Of a stretch of DNA of 64,000 nt, positions 1 through 9,073 are shown piece by piece. Each line of letters starts with the position of its first letter. Positions within the stretch are counted from its first letter, which is position 1. The translations under genes were made by a program, and so were the position numbers. The DNA comes from Flagellimonas hadalis (lineage in GTDB: Bacteria; Bacteroidota; Bacteroidia; Flavobacteriales; Flavobacteriaceae). The stretch covers positions 608,678 to 672,677 of the forward strand of contig NZ_VNIK02000001.1 in assembly GCF_007785775.2 (NCBI RefSeq). The letters are read 5' to 3'. The notes beneath the pieces were generated by a model that worked only from the letters and a program-made list of their open reading frames with translations, made no database searches and was not told where the DNA came from.

Positions 1-44
1 CGTGTCCTTAATCGGATATTCTCAATTTATTTCCCTTAGCTTCC

Positions 45-52
45 TATATTTG
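45..52 (+). promoter_or_regulatory. Candidate -7 promoter element for sdaA
   Basis: TATATTTG is a full match to the Bacteroidetes -7 consensus TAnnTTTG, placed 17 nt before the sdaA start codon. No TTG is found 19-23 nt upstream, so the -33 part is weak or absent. Confidence 0.35.
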
Positions 53-69
53 AAACCATAATCCAAACT

Positions 70-1494
70 ATGGAATGTATCAGTGTGTTCGATATGCTCA
101 AGATTGGGGTGGGGCCTTCCAGTTCGCACACCCTTGGACCTTGGCGTGCAGCAGAGCGTTGGATCGGTGAACTGAAGGAGCAACAACTTTTTAATAACGT
201 AGAAGCCATTTCCGTTTTCCTGTATGGCTCCCTCTCCCTCACCGGAAAAGGGCATGCCACAGATGTTGCCGTGGTCATGGGGTTGATGGGCACCGATCCA
301 CAAACGGTTCCCATTGACAGTATTTCAGGAAGTATTGACAGGGTGAAGGCAGAAAACCTTCTGAATCTTTCCGGTGAACGCAACATCCCTTTCCATTTTG
401 GGAAAGACATTGTCTTCAAAAAGGAATTTTTGCCCTTCCATGCCAACGGCATCCGGTTTGAGGCCAAATTGACGAATGGAAATACCGTTTCAGAAACCTA
501 CTATTCCATAGGGGGCGGGTTTGTGGTGAAAGAAGAACTCATCAACTCCAAAGAGAACAAGGAAACCTTCAAAAGTTTTCCCTTCCCGGTACAAACAGGC
601 AGTGAGCTTCTGCATTATTGTGAATCGGAAAATAAACGCATTTCAGAAATCGTGATGGCAAACGAACTTTCGCTACGGACAGAAGCGGAAATCGATGAAG
701 GTCTCCAACGCATTTGGAACACCATGTTGGAAAGCATGTATGTGGGCTGCCACACCGAAGGGAAACTGCCCGGAGGCCTGAACGTGAAGCGAAGGGCCTT
801 TGAAATGCACCAAAAACTCAAGGGGGACATCCCCTACTCCAATCCGCAGGAATGGCTGGAAAGCATCCGGGAGACGGAGGTAAAGTTCCGACAGATCATC
901 AAATGGGTGAGCTGCTTCGCCCTCAGCGTCAATGAAGTGAACGCTTCCCTTGGGCGTGTGGTGACCGCGCCCACCAACGGGAGCGCCGGGGTCATTCCCG
1001 CTGTGTTGATGTATTATATGGTCATCGAGAACCACGATGCAAACTTTGATGATGTCCGACAGTTTTTGTTGGTGGCCAGTGAGGTAGGTAGTATTTTCAA
1101 AAAAGGGGCCACCATATCCGCGGCCATGGGAGGGTGCCAGGCAGAAATAGGAGTGTCATCGGCCATGGCCGCAGCGGGATTGACCGAACTCATGGGCGGA
1201 ACCCCCGAACAGGTGCTCATGGCCGCAGAGATTGCCATGGAACACCATTTGGGACTTACCTGTGACCCGATTGGAGGATTGGTGCAGGTGCCCTGTATCG
1301 AACGGAACGCCATGGGGGCCATCAAGGCCATCAATGCTGCGGAACTTGCGCTGGACAGCGACCCCAAGGAGGCAAAAGTGCCCTTGGACAAGGTGGTCAA
1401 TACCATGTGGGAGACCGCAAAGGACATGAGTTCCAAATACAAGGAAACTTCCGAGGGAGGCTTGGCAGTGGGCGTCTTCTTGAGTGATTGTTAA
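70..1494 (+). CDS. sdaA: L-serine ammonia-lyase (single-chain, Fe-S type)
   Basis: Deaminates L-serine to pyruvate and ammonia in the cytoplasm. At 474 aa it matches the one-chain form in which the beta (N-terminal) and alpha (C-terminal, catalytic) halves are fused. The N-terminus carries the typical VGPSSSHT motif (about residue 14). The C-terminal half has three spaced cysteines in GGCQAE, LTCDP and VPCIERN that fit the ligands of the 4Fe-4S cluster. The ATG at 70 follows a TATATTTG element (45-52), which fits the -7 box of Bacteroidetes promoters, although no -33 TTG is at the right distance. The stop codon interlocks with that of the convergent gene at 1491. glyA at 24.9 kb supplies serine/glycine metabolism but is not linked to it. 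The family call is secure. Confidence 0.93.
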   Translation: MECISVFDMLKIGVGPSSSHTLGPWRAAERWIGELKEQQLFNNVEAISVFLYGSLSLTGKGHATDVAVVMGLMGTDPQTVPIDSISGSIDRVKAENLLNLSGERNIPFHFGKDIVFKKEFLPFHANGIRFEAKLTNGNTVSETYYSIGGGFVVKEELINSKENKETFKSFPFPVQTGSELLHYCESENKRISEIVMANELSLRTEAEIDEGLQRIWNTMLESMYVGCHTEGKLPGGLNVKRRAFEMHQKLKGDIPYSNPQEWLESIRETEVKFRQIIKWVSCFALSVNEVNASLGRVVTAPTNGSAGVIPAVLMYYMVIENHDANFDDVRQFLLVASEVGSIFKKGATISAAMGGCQAEIGVSSAMAAAGLTELMGGTPEQVLMAAEIAMEHHLGLTCDPIGGLVQVPCIERNAMGAIKAINAAELALDSDPKEAKVPLDKVVNTMWETAKDMSSKYKETSEGGLAVGVFLSDC

Positions 1495-1970
1495 TCCAAA
1501 CAGCCTTCCTTACCTCTGGTATCGATAAGGTAGATGATCTTCCATTCCCCGTCAAAATTGACAAGTTGGAACGAATTGATGCCGCAATGACTGAAATTGC
1601 CGTTGAGCCAAAACTCATACCCCACCCATGCATTGGCCATGGTGCGATCCACTTGGATGGAAAACGAAGTCAACTTCTCTTCAAACTGGATGCTGTCCGG
1701 AATATTGACAATCGAATGGATGAACTTTGAAAATTCCTCTGTCCGAAACAAAGTTTTTCCTTGGGGATTCCTTCCGGTGGTCTGGAGCACCACTTGATCG
1801 GCCACAGTGGAATTGATGATGGTGGAATCTTGTTTATGGAAACCTTCAAAAAAGGTCTCTATCACTTTCTTTACCTCTTCTTTTGAAGTTGCATTGGAGG
1901 CATCGGATACTTGGGCCTGTACGGAAACACCCAAAATCAACAGTGCCATAAGGCAGAACAGCTTTCCCAT
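1491..1970 (-). CDS. Exported SnoaL/NTF2-like (DUF4440-type) protein
   Basis: A 159-aa protein that starts with a signal peptide (hydrophobic stretch LFCLMALLILGVSVQAQ, probable cleavage after VQA). The rest resembles the NTF2/SnoaL cone fold: an N-terminal helical stretch (VKKVIETFFEGFHKQD), then strands with VQVDRTMANAWVGYEFWLNG and a final WKIIYLIDTRG. Such domains often bind small ligands, and no catalytic residue can be assigned here. It probably sits in the periplasm. Its stop codon overlaps the sdaA stop in a TTAA tetranucleotide, with no room for a terminator between the two genes. It is divergent from panB. The fold assignment is by pattern only. Confidence 0.7.
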   Translation of the reverse strand: MGKLFCLMALLILGVSVQAQVSDASNATSKEEVKKVIETFFEGFHKQDSTIINSTVADQVVLQTTGRNPQGKTLFRTEEFSKFIHSIVNIPDSIQFEEKLTSFSIQVDRTMANAWVGYEFWLNGNFSHCGINSFQLVNFDGEWKIIYLIDTRGKEGCLD

Positions 1971-2040
1971 TCGTTAAGTTTTTTGATTGAAGTCCAAATT
2001 AAACAAATCTGCTTACATTTAACCGCTAAAGAAGAACATA

Positions 2041-2859
2041 ATGTCTGTTGCAAAAAAAGAATACAAGAGAATTACGGTGAAATCCTTGGTGGAAATGAAA
2101 CAGAATGGCGAGAAGATCAGTATGCTCACCGCTTATGACTATTCCATGGCAAAGATCGTGGACGCTGCCAACATTGACGCCATTTTGGTGGGCGATTCTG
2201 CCAGCAATGTGATGGCAGGCCACGAGACCACCCTTCCCATAACCTTGGACCAAATGATCTACCATGCCTCTTCAGTGGTCCGTGCGGCAAAAAGGGCCTT
2301 GGTGGTGGTGGACATCCCGTTTGGAAGCTACCAAAGTGATTCCAAGGAAGCACTGCGTTCCGCCATCCGAATCATGAAAGAAAGTGGTGCCCATGCCATC
2401 AAGGTGGAAGGCGGCAGCGAAATCAAAGAATCTGTGAGCCGTATCCTCCAAGCTGGCATTCCTGTGATGGGACACTTGGGCCTTACCCCACAGTCCATCT
2501 ACAAGTTTGGGACCTATACCGTCAGGGCCAAAGAGGAAGAAGAGGCCCAAAAACTGAAAGATGACGCCAAACTGCTCGAAGAACTGGGCTGTTTTGCCAT
2601 TGTCCTCGAAAAAATTCCCGCCAAACTGGCCAAGGAAGTCGCAGAAAGCGTGTCCATCCCCATCATCGGTATTGGAGCTGGTGGACATGTCGACGGACAG
2701 GTCTTGGTCGTGCACGACATGCTGGGCATGACCCACGAGTTTCACCCAAGGTTCCTTCGAAGGTATTTGGATCTATATGATGAAATGAGCAAGGCCGTTT
2801 CCCAATATGTGAACGATGTGAAAAGCAAGGATTTTCCGAATGAGGAGGAATCTTATTGA
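2041..2859 (+). CDS. panB: 3-methyl-2-oxobutanoate hydroxymethyltransferase
   Basis: Transfers a hydroxymethyl group from methylene-THF to 2-oxoisovalerate, the first step of pantothenate synthesis. The 272-aa length is typical. Family motifs are visible: LTAYDYSMA near residue 28, [12 protein letters not shown] near 51, KVEGG near 121, GHLGLTPQS near 144, and the conserved Glu in VLEKIP. The C-terminus has [20 protein letters not shown]. The last codons overlap the next gene, so panB and the pseudouridine synthase are one transcript, a pairing that recurs in Bacteroidetes. The start ATG at 2041 keeps the full N-terminal helix. A TACATTTA box (one mismatch from TAnnTTTG) lies just upstream. 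The coaBC gene farther along the window acts later in the same pathway to CoA. Confidence 0.95.
   Translation: MSVAKKEYKRITVKSLVEMKQNGEKISMLTAYDYSMAKIVDAANIDAILVGDSASNVMAGHETTLPITLDQMIYHASSVVRAAKRALVVVDIPFGSYQSDSKEALRSAIRIMKESGAHAIKVEGGSEIKESVSRILQAGIPVMGHLGLTPQSIYKFGTYTVRAKEEEEAQKLKDDAKLLEELGCFAIVLEKIPAKLAKEVAESVSIPIIGIGAGGHVDGQVLVVHDMLGMTHEFHPRFLRRYLDLYDEMSKAVSQYVNDVKSKDFPNEEESY
2843..2849 (+). promoter_or_regulatory. Strong ribosome binding site for the TTG-started pseudouridine synthase
   Basis: GAGGAGG lies inside the 3' end of panB, 6 nt before the TTG. Clear Shine-Dalgarno sequences are rare in this genome, so this one supports both the unusual start codon and coupling to panB. Confidence 0.6.
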
Positions 2860-3587
2860 TTCAATCAGGAATTAACAATAAACAATTGTCAGAAAGTACC
2901 CAGCATTCCACCCCATCCAACCTCCAAGTACTCTTTGAGGACAACCATATCATTGTGATCAACAAAAGGGTCGGCGATATTGTCCAAGGCGACAAGACCG
3001 GGGATTCGCCCTTGAGCGATGTGGTGAAACAGTATCTCAAAGAAAAATATAACAAACCCGGCAATGTGTATCTGGGCGTGGTGCACCGACTGGACAGGCC
3101 CACATCGGGCATTGTACTATTTGCCAAAACTTCCAAGGCACTGCCCCGATTGAACAAACTGTTTTCCGAAGGAAAGACCAAAAAGATTTATTGGGCGGTT
3201 GTGGACAATGCTCCTCCAAATGAAAGTGGGACCCTGACCCATTGGTTGGTCCGCAATCCTAAGCAGAACAAGTCCTATGCACACGACAAGGAAGTCCCGA
3301 ACAGCAAAAAAGCCGTTTTGGAATACAAACTCCTAAAAAAACTGGATCGATATTTTCTTCTTGAAATCGATTTAAAGACGGGCAGACACCATCAGATCAG
3401 GGCACAATTGGCTGCCTTGGGGTGCCACATCAAAGGAGATTTGAAGTACGGGGCAGACCGAAGCAACAAAGATGGCGGCATACACTTGCATGCACGGTAT
3501 CTGGAACTGGAACATCCTGTTCAAAAAGAGATCATCCCATTTATGGCCCCACCACCAGATGACCCCGTTTGGAATGCATGTCTTTAA
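2856..3587 (+). CDS. RluA-family pseudouridine synthase (TTG start)
   Basis: Isomerises uridine to pseudouridine in rRNA or tRNA. The catalytic motif [16 protein letters not shown] (about residues 80-95) carries the conserved aspartate, and [17 protein letters not shown] further on is the other RluA signature. At 243 aa it lacks an N-terminal S4 domain, like short RluA/RluC relatives, so the target base cannot be named. No ATG or GTG lies near the N-terminus. The TTG at 2856 overlaps the panB stop (TTGA) and is preceded by GAGGAGG (2843-2849) at good spacing. This is one of the few strong Shine-Dalgarno sites in the window. Translational coupling to panB is likely. The 3' end interlocks with the opposing gene in a TTAA. 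Confidence 0.88.
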   Translation: MIQSGINNKQLSESTQHSTPSNLQVLFEDNHIIVINKRVGDIVQGDKTGDSPLSDVVKQYLKEKYNKPGNVYLGVVHRLDRPTSGIVLFAKTSKALPRLNKLFSEGKTKKIYWAVVDNAPPNESGTLTHWLVRNPKQNKSYAHDKEVPNSKKAVLEYKLLKKLDRYFLLEIDLKTGRHHQIRAQLAALGCHIKGDLKYGADRSNKDGGIHLHARYLELEHPVQKEIIPFMAPPPDDPVWNACL

Positions 3588-5128
3588 CGGGTAACGGCCA
3601 AGGCTTTCTCCCGAATGATCTGCCCGACCGGTTTGTTCTCCAAATGACTTTCGAGCCAAGAAAGGATGTCCAAATAAAGGAACGCCCTTTTCTCGTAGGG
3701 GTGGTTCTCGTATTTTTTCAGTTCGTTGTAGAGTTTTTGGAACTCGTTCCGCAATTCGTGCGGATAAATCTCGCCCAATCCCCTCAAGAATTTGATCATT
3801 TCTTTCTGTACGGCGTGTAAGTCGTTCATTTTCAGCAAGAACTTATACGTGCTTTTAAGTTGCACTTCCAAATGGTAGTCCATACCCGCCTCATAATGGG
3901 CCACCAGACTCAATACACGTGCAAAGCACATGAGGTCTTCCCGCATTTTGAGGTTTTTGTTGGAAATGATCTTTTTGAGGTAAACAATACAGTTCTTATT
4001 GTCCCCATTGCCAAAATACAGACAGGCAATCTTGTAGTAAAGCAACATGATATGGTGCTCGTCTATCCGCTCCCCATGTTTCTTGATGCCGTATTCAATG
4101 ATGTTCACCAAATAAAGCCCCTTATCAAAAGTGCCTTCCAAAAAATGGAGGTTAAGTTTGTTCGTGTTGAGGTACAAAAAGGCCAGGGAGGCAATATTGT
4201 CATTTTGGGGAAATTCCGGACTCTCCACTTGACGCTCCAATCTGTCCAAGGTTTCCCGGAATTGGGACGCGTACTTCACAAAAAAGAGGGATTCCAAAAG
4301 GTAATGGTTCCCCTTCAGGAAGAATACGGGATTCAACGGGATCATGGTCTCGTTCTCATAGAAAAGATCCACCCATTTGCTGGCATATCTGTAGGCGGAC
4401 AAAAAGTCCTGTGTCAACAAGCTATACCACAAATAGGCCTTATAAAGCCATAACTTTTCCCGGAATCCGAGTTTGTCCAGATCGTAGGCGGGCAAATGGG
4501 TCTCAAAATAGGTCTTCACCGTGTTGAGGTCCTCATCGCTGCGCACATAGCCCACTTTCAACATCATCCCATAGAGTTGAAGGGAGAGATTGGACAGCTT
4601 GCTGGTCATCACATTATGGGCGGAAAGTTCCTTGGCCTGCACGGCCAGTTCATCTGCCCTGTCCGGAATGCTACGGGTAATATATTGTGTCTCAATGACC
4701 TTTTCCAGCTCCACGATCTCGTAGGCCACATTTTTCTCTTCATTTTCGATGGCAAAACTTTTCGCCTTGTCCAAAATCTTCAAGCTTTGCTTGTAAAGCC
4801 CTTTTTGATACAGGATCGTGGCAAAATCCAACTGCTCCCTGATCTGGATGCGTACGTTCTGATTCACCGGGTTCAAGCGAAGACTCACCAATATCTGTTT
4901 GTACAAATGCGCCTTCAGGTTGGAAAGTTGTGCCTTGGTGACAATGCCACTATCCAAAATTTGGTGTTCATCATACTTCCGCATTTTGTCCAACAGGTTA
5001 AAAAGGGCCAAAAACTTCGCATCCGTGTTGACCCCCAAACGGCCAACATAGAGTTTGAATTGACGCTTTTCCGATTTGGACAGCGATTTTATCAACACAA
5101 ACAACGCATCCTTATGGGCATTTGTCAT
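3584..5128 (-). CDS. Conserved hypothetical helical-repeat protein
   Basis: A 514-aa soluble protein with no signal peptide or membrane segment. It is almost entirely alpha-helical, with many Leu/Tyr-rich amphipathic helices spaced like TPR-type repeats, for example YKQSLKILDKAKSFAIENEE and LYFGNGDNKNCIVYLKKII. The N-terminus (MTNAHKDALFVLIKSLSKSEKRQFKLY) is charged and is a recurrent opening among flavobacterial proteins of unknown function. I recognise no catalytic motif. A scaffold or protein-binding role is inferred from the repeat-like helices only. It is divergent from leuA, with 146 bases between the two start codons. Its stop interlocks with the pseudouridine synthase stop. Confidence 0.75.
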   Translation of the reverse strand: MTNAHKDALFVLIKSLSKSEKRQFKLYVGRLGVNTDAKFLALFNLLDKMRKYDEHQILDSGIVTKAQLSNLKAHLYKQILVSLRLNPVNQNVRIQIREQLDFATILYQKGLYKQSLKILDKAKSFAIENEEKNVAYEIVELEKVIETQYITRSIPDRADELAVQAKELSAHNVMTSKLSNLSLQLYGMMLKVGYVRSDEDLNTVKTYFETHLPAYDLDKLGFREKLWLYKAYLWYSLLTQDFLSAYRYASKWVDLFYENETMIPLNPVFFLKGNHYLLESLFFVKYASQFRETLDRLERQVESPEFPQNDNIASLAFLYLNTNKLNLHFLEGTFDKGLYLVNIIEYGIKKHGERIDEHHIMLLYYKIACLYFGNGDNKNCIVYLKKIISNKNLKMREDLMCFARVLSLVAHYEAGMDYHLEVQLKSTYKFLLKMNDLHAVQKEMIKFLRGLGEIYPHELRNEFQKLYNELKKYENHPYEKRAFLYLDILSWLESHLENKPVGQIIREKALAVTR

Positions 5129-5274
5129 CGTAAAAAATATTATTTAAAGTGTTGTTTTACAAGTTTTTAAGTTACCCCTGTTGTTATTAAACGTTGTAAC
5201 AGGTACTGGCTTACTTTTATTCTTCGCCCCCTCTTCTCTATTTTCGTATGTCTCAGAATAAACAGATTGGAATA

Positions 5275-6447
5275 ATGGGTAAAGATAAGGTACAAATTTT
5301 TGATACGACACTTAGGGATGGAGAACAAGTTCCAGGATGTAAGTTGGACACGGAGCAAAAATTGGTCATCGCCAAACGCTTGGATGAGCTAGGGGTGGAT
5401 GTGATCGAGGCCGGCTTCCCCATTTCGAGTCCCGGGGATTTCAAATCCGTCCACGAAATTGCAAAATTGGTCCAAAACGCAACGGTCTGTGGATTGACCC
5501 GTGCCGTTAAAAAAGACATCGAAGTGGCCGCCGAGGCCATCAAAATAGCGAAAAAACCAAGAATACATACCGGAATCGGAACTTCCGAATCGCACATCAA
5601 ATACAAGTTCAACTCCACCCAGGACAAAATCATAGAACGCGCTGTGGAAGCGGTATCCTATGCAAAATCCTTTGTGGAGGATGTGGAGTTCTATGCGGAA
5701 GATGCCGGACGTACGGACAATGAGTTTTTGGCCAGGGTATGTGAGGCCGTCATCAAGGCCGGGGCCACTGTGCTCAATATCCCTGATACCACCGGATATT
5801 GCCTTCCAGAGGAATATGGGGCCAAAATGAAATATTTGAAGGAGAATGTAAAAGGTATTGACAAGGCCATTCTTTCCTGCCATTGCCATAACGACCTTGG
5901 ACTGGCCACTGCGAACTCCATTGCCGGTGTCATCAACGGGGCAAGACAGATCGAGTGTACCATCAACGGTATCGGGGAACGCGCCGGGAACACCTCTTTG
6001 GAAGAAGTGGTGATGATCTTGAGACAGCACCCCTACCTGAACCTTGACACCAACATCAACAGTAAGCTGTTGTGGGATACCAGCCGAATGGTTTCCCAGA
6101 AAATGGGCATGCCCGTGCAGCCCAATAAAGCCATCGTGGGGGCCAATGCTTTTGCACACAGCTCCGGCATACACCAAGATGGGGTGATCAAACAACGTGA
6201 GACTTACGAAATCATCGACCCTAAAGATGTGGGTGTGAATGAATCTTCCATCGTATTGACCGCAAGGAGCGGACGTGCCGCACTGGCCTACCGTGCCAAA
6301 AAAGTGGGTTACGAACTCACCAAAGTCCAACTGGATTCCGTTTACGAAAACTTCTTGAAGTTTGCAGACCGCAAAAAGGAGATTTTGGACGAGGACATCC
6401 ACCAAATCATTGAGGTCAGTAACATTCGTATACAGAGTATTGCTTAA
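5275..6447 (+). CDS. leuA: 2-isopropylmalate synthase, short form
   Basis: Condenses acetyl-CoA with 2-oxoisovalerate, the first committed step of leucine synthesis. The HMGL-like TIM barrel shows DTTLRDGEQ at the N-terminus, the metal-binding HCHNDLGLA near residue 205, [11 protein letters not shown] near 230 and HSSGIHQDG near 295. At 390 aa it stops after the catalytic and linker parts. The C-terminal allosteric domain that binds leucine in the roughly 520-aa enzymes is absent, so feedback control by that domain is not expected. An in-frame ATG at 5248 would add nine residues. I prefer 5275 because the family begins just before [13 protein letters not shown]. leuB follows after 48 nt. leuC, leuD and the ilv genes are not in the window. 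Confidence 0.92.
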   Translation: MGKDKVQIFDTTLRDGEQVPGCKLDTEQKLVIAKRLDELGVDVIEAGFPISSPGDFKSVHEIAKLVQNATVCGLTRAVKKDIEVAAEAIKIAKKPRIHTGIGTSESHIKYKFNSTQDKIIERAVEAVSYAKSFVEDVEFYAEDAGRTDNEFLARVCEAVIKAGATVLNIPDTTGYCLPEEYGAKMKYLKENVKGIDKAILSCHCHNDLGLATANSIAGVINGARQIECTINGIGERAGNTSLEEVVMILRQHPYLNLDTNINSKLLWDTSRMVSQKMGMPVQPNKAIVGANAFAHSSGIHQDGVIKQRETYEIIDPKDVGVNESSIVLTARSGRAALAYRAKKVGYELTKVQLDSVYENFLKFADRKKEILDEDIHQIIEVSNIRIQSIA

Positions 6448-6495
6448 ATTCAATAGTCCGTCTGCTTCAAAATACAATTTGCCTAAAGCTTCCTT

Positions 6496-7614
6496 ATGAA
6501 TCTGAACATAGCTTTGTTACCTGGTGATGGTGTTGGACCCGAAGTGTTGGCCCAGGCAGTCAAATGTTTGCAGGCCGTTGAAGAAACCTTCAACCATGAA
6601 TTCGTTTTTAAGGAGGCCCTTGTGGGGGCTGCGGCCATCGACAAAAAAGGCAAACCACTTCCACAGAGTACTTTAAAATTGTGCCAAGATGCCGATGCCG
6701 TACTTTTTGGTGCCATAGGCGATCCCAAATACGACAATGATCCCGAAGCCAAGATACGACCTGAGCAAGGTCTGTTGGAACTGCGCAAAAGTCTTGGCTT
6801 GTTCGCCAATATCAGGCCCGTGCTGTCCCATCCCAGCCTTTTGCACAAATCTCCCTTGAAGAAGGAGATTATTTCCGGGACCGATTTTGTGATCTATCGT
6901 GAGCTTACCGGAGGAATCTATTTTGGTGAGAAAAAATTGAACAAGGAAGGCACTGTTGCCTCCGACCTTTGTGAATATTCCGAAACCGAAATCAGTCGTA
7001 TCGCACATCTGGCCTTCAAAGCAGCGAAGGGTAGAAAAAAGAAGGTCACCCTAGTGGACAAGGCCAACGTTCTGGAATCGTCCAGACTTTGGCGTAAGGT
7101 CGTTACCCGAATTGGGGAAAGTTACCCAGAAGTGACCCTCGATTTTTTATTTGTGGACAATGCCGCCATGCAGTTGGTACTGAACCCCACCCAGTTCGAT
7201 GTCATCCTTACCGAGAATATGTTCGGGGACATCCTTTCTGATGAGGGAAGTGTGATCGGAGGTTCCATCGGCTTGTTGGCATCTGCATCCATTGGAGATG
7301 AAAATGCCCTTTTTGAACCCATACACGGTTCATACCCACAGGCCAAAGGAAAAAATGTGGCCAACCCTATTGCTTCCATTCTTTCCGCAGCAATGCTTTT
7401 GGAACATTTTGGGCTCATGGAAGAGGCAATGGCCATCAAACTGGCCGTGGACAAGTCCTTACGAAAGGGTATCGTGACCCCTGATATCAAATCCAAAAGC
7501 CAATTTGGCACGCAACAGGTCGGTGACTATATCGCCCATAGCATTGTGGATATCGAGGACAATTTCCGCGTGAACGATGAAAACATCGATCTAGGGAAGT
7601 CCACGATTATCTGA
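6496..7614 (+). CDS. leuB: 3-isopropylmalate dehydrogenase
   Basis: Oxidatively decarboxylates 3-isopropylmalate with NAD in leucine synthesis. The 372 aa start with LNIALLPGDGVGPEV. They carry the substrate-binding ELTGGIYFGEK near residue 135, the catalytic Lys in LVDKANVLESS near 190, the metal-binding aspartates in TENMFGDILSDEGS near 238, and the NAD-binding EPIHGSYPQAKGKNVANP near 273. It lies 48 nt downstream of leuA and is probably co-transcribed. Downstream is a 105-nt convergent junction filled by short word repeats, with no canonical terminator hairpin. Confidence 0.95.
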   Translation: MNLNIALLPGDGVGPEVLAQAVKCLQAVEETFNHEFVFKEALVGAAAIDKKGKPLPQSTLKLCQDADAVLFGAIGDPKYDNDPEAKIRPEQGLLELRKSLGLFANIRPVLSHPSLLHKSPLKKEIISGTDFVIYRELTGGIYFGEKKLNKEGTVASDLCEYSETEISRIAHLAFKAAKGRKKKVTLVDKANVLESSRLWRKVVTRIGESYPEVTLDFLFVDNAAMQLVLNPTQFDVILTENMFGDILSDEGSVIGGSIGLLASASIGDENALFEPIHGSYPQAKGKNVANPIASILSAAMLLEHFGLMEEAMAIKLAVDKSLRKGIVTPDIKSKSQFGTQQVGDYIAHSIVDIEDNFRVNDENIDLGKSTII

Positions 7615-7616
7615 TT

Positions 7617-7704
7617 TCGAGTTCAAGTTTTCAAGCCCAAGTTCAAATATCAAGCTCAAACTCAAATAGCTCCTAATACCAATAACCAAATAACTCAATA
7701 ACCA
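7617..7704. repeat. Word-repeat tract, period 6 (CAAGTT-like) plus period 8 (AATAACCA)
   Basis: The first part (7617-7668) holds many copies of a degenerate CAAGYTC/CAAACT hexamer word. The second part (7681-7704) is three perfect-register octamers AATAACCA, AATAACTC and AATAACCA. The tract fills the convergent junction between leuB and the thioredoxin lipoprotein gene. The same two vocabularies recur at 37829-37985, 59655-59726 and, for the hexamer, inside prmC at 63605. Confidence 0.8.
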
Positions 7705-7719
7705 ATTTAGGATTTAGAC

Positions 7720-8943
7720 CTATTCATTGGCCAATTCCCGTATTGTTTCTGCAAACTGTTCTTTGAACTGTTCATATTTTTCCCCAGTGGCCGGACCGTT
7801 GAAACCGGTGTGTATTTTACTGACCTCTCCTTTTTTATCGATATAGATCGTGGTGGGATAGGAAAGAATATGGTTGAGCATGGGCAGTTTTTCATTGGCC
7901 TTTTGCTTATTGGAAGTTCCATATTGCGCCAATAAGATGGGATAAGGCACTTCTGCCCTTTCCTGTAGCCTTCCGATGGCCTCGAAAGCTTTTTCCTCTG
8001 TTTTGGCATATTCAAAGGCCAACGCCACCAATTCGATGTTCAAATCGGGGTTGTTTTTGAGAAATTCCACATAGAAGCGTGTCTCGTCCAAACAATTGGG
8101 ACACCACGACCCCATGATCTGCACCAAGACCACCTTATCCTTGAACCTTGGATCTTTGAGACTGACCATTTTACCTTCGGAATTGGGAAAAGAGAAATCA
8201 AACTTATCATAACCTTTCCTCAAAAAAGTGAGACTGTCCGCCTCAGGGAGTTCAAACCCCTCGTTCCTTGCGGCCATGAACTCTTGTACGGCATGATTAC
8301 CTGAATAAAATTTACCATCCAGCGTACTATCACTGACCTGTGCCATAAAAAGGTACACATGCGACCCATCAAACGCGGAAATTTTCAGGCTGTCGCCCGT
8401 TACCACTCCATCCAAATACCTATAATCTCCTGTCTTGGTCCTAAAAGTCCCCTTGACCTTGTTCCCATTCTGCATAAAGATGCCCTTGGCCGGGTATTCG
8501 TTCGGGGTATTGACATCAAAATACGTCTCCCAAATCCCAGATATGTTGACTTTGGCGTTCTCTTTTACCTCAAAACGTTCTTTCTGTCCATGGACAGCCG
8601 TGAAGAACACTTCTCGCTCCTTACTTTCTTCAATGAACTTTCCTTCCATTTCCTTTTCAGAAAAAGTACCCGTGAAATATCCTTCAAATATGGGCATTTG
8701 GATACGAATGGAGTCTCCGTCCAATTCAATCTCGTCTACCACGATTTCCTCCTCTGCATTATGGATTTTCATGATATATCCGTCCGTTCCCTTTCCCATG
8801 GTAAAATTGAAGGGCAGTTTTTGTGATTCGGACACTTCTATCTTGGCCAGCCAATCCCCGAGGGCCAATTCCTTCTTTTCCTCCTTTTTACAGGACCCTA
8901 AAATCAGTGCCAATACCATCATTGACAGCCAAATCCTCTTCAT
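7720..8943 (-). CDS. TlpA/ResA-like thioredoxin-domain lipoprotein
   Basis: A periplasm-facing thiol-disulfide oxidoreductase. The 407-aa product has an SPII signal (lipobox LILGSC, Cys18). A middle region of about 230 residues is rich in beta strands and unlike known catalytic domains. The C-terminal thioredoxin-like domain has the active site GSWCPNC near residue 275. The TlpA-type insertion and the segment YPTTIYIDKKGEV, with its conserved cis-Pro, follow. The large N-terminal part may bind a partner or substrate. A promoter TTG-21-TACATTTA is seen at 8963-8994 on this strand. Its substrate is unknown, and cytochrome c maturation or general disulfide reduction are the usual roles of the family. 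Confidence 0.85.
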   Translation of the reverse strand: MKRIWLSMMVLALILGSCKKEEKKELALGDWLAKIEVSESQKLPFNFTMGKGTDGYIMKIHNAEEEIVVDEIELDGDSIRIQMPIFEGYFTGTFSEKEMEGKFIEESKEREVFFTAVHGQKERFEVKENAKVNISGIWETYFDVNTPNEYPAKGIFMQNGNKVKGTFRTKTGDYRYLDGVVTGDSLKISAFDGSHVYLFMAQVSDSTLDGKFYSGNHAVQEFMAARNEGFELPEADSLTFLRKGYDKFDFSFPNSEGKMVSLKDPRFKDKVVLVQIMGSWCPNCLDETRFYVEFLKNNPDLNIELVALAFEYAKTEEKAFEAIGRLQERAEVPYPILLAQYGTSNKQKANEKLPMLNHILSYPTTIYIDKKGEVSKIHTGFNGPATGEKYEQFKEQFAETIRELANE

Positions 8944-8962
8944 AATAGTGAAAGTTTTTTCC

Positions 8963-8994
8963 TAAATGTAGAAAATACGACCCAAAACTTACAA
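8963..8994 (-). promoter_or_regulatory. Candidate promoter of the TlpA-like lipoprotein gene
   Basis: On the minus strand TTG (8992-8994) is followed by 21 nt and TACATTTA (8963-8970), one mismatch from TAnnTTTG. It ends about 20 nt before the start codon. Confidence 0.45.
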
Positions 8995-9023
8995 TACCAA
9001 ACGGTCTATGACCATTATTTACG

Positions 9024-9054
9024 TTGAATCTGTTCCCCTATTGTTTTATATTTG
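9024..9054 (+). promoter_or_regulatory. Promoter of pheT (TTG-20-TATATTTG)
   Basis: A complete Bacteroidetes-type promoter: TTG at 9024-9026, a 20-nt spacer and TATATTTG at 9047-9054. The pheT ATG is 20 nt downstream, giving a very short leader, which is usual in this phylum. Confidence 0.65.
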
Positions 9055-9073
9055 TCGATTCTAAAATTGGGGT

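Noticed and set aside
5132..5162. A TTG-20-TATTTTTT promoter for the 514-aa gene
   Set aside because: The -7 box would end 4 nt before the ATG and has a mismatch at the G. Too weak to list as a feature.
3860..5170. Two open frames antisense to the helical-repeat protein
   Set aside because: Both lack motifs. The opposite-strand protein has clear helical heptads and a natural start.
5389..6477. A 362-codon open frame antisense to leuA
   Set aside because: Same reason: an antisense frame of a conserved gene, with no promoter or family signature.
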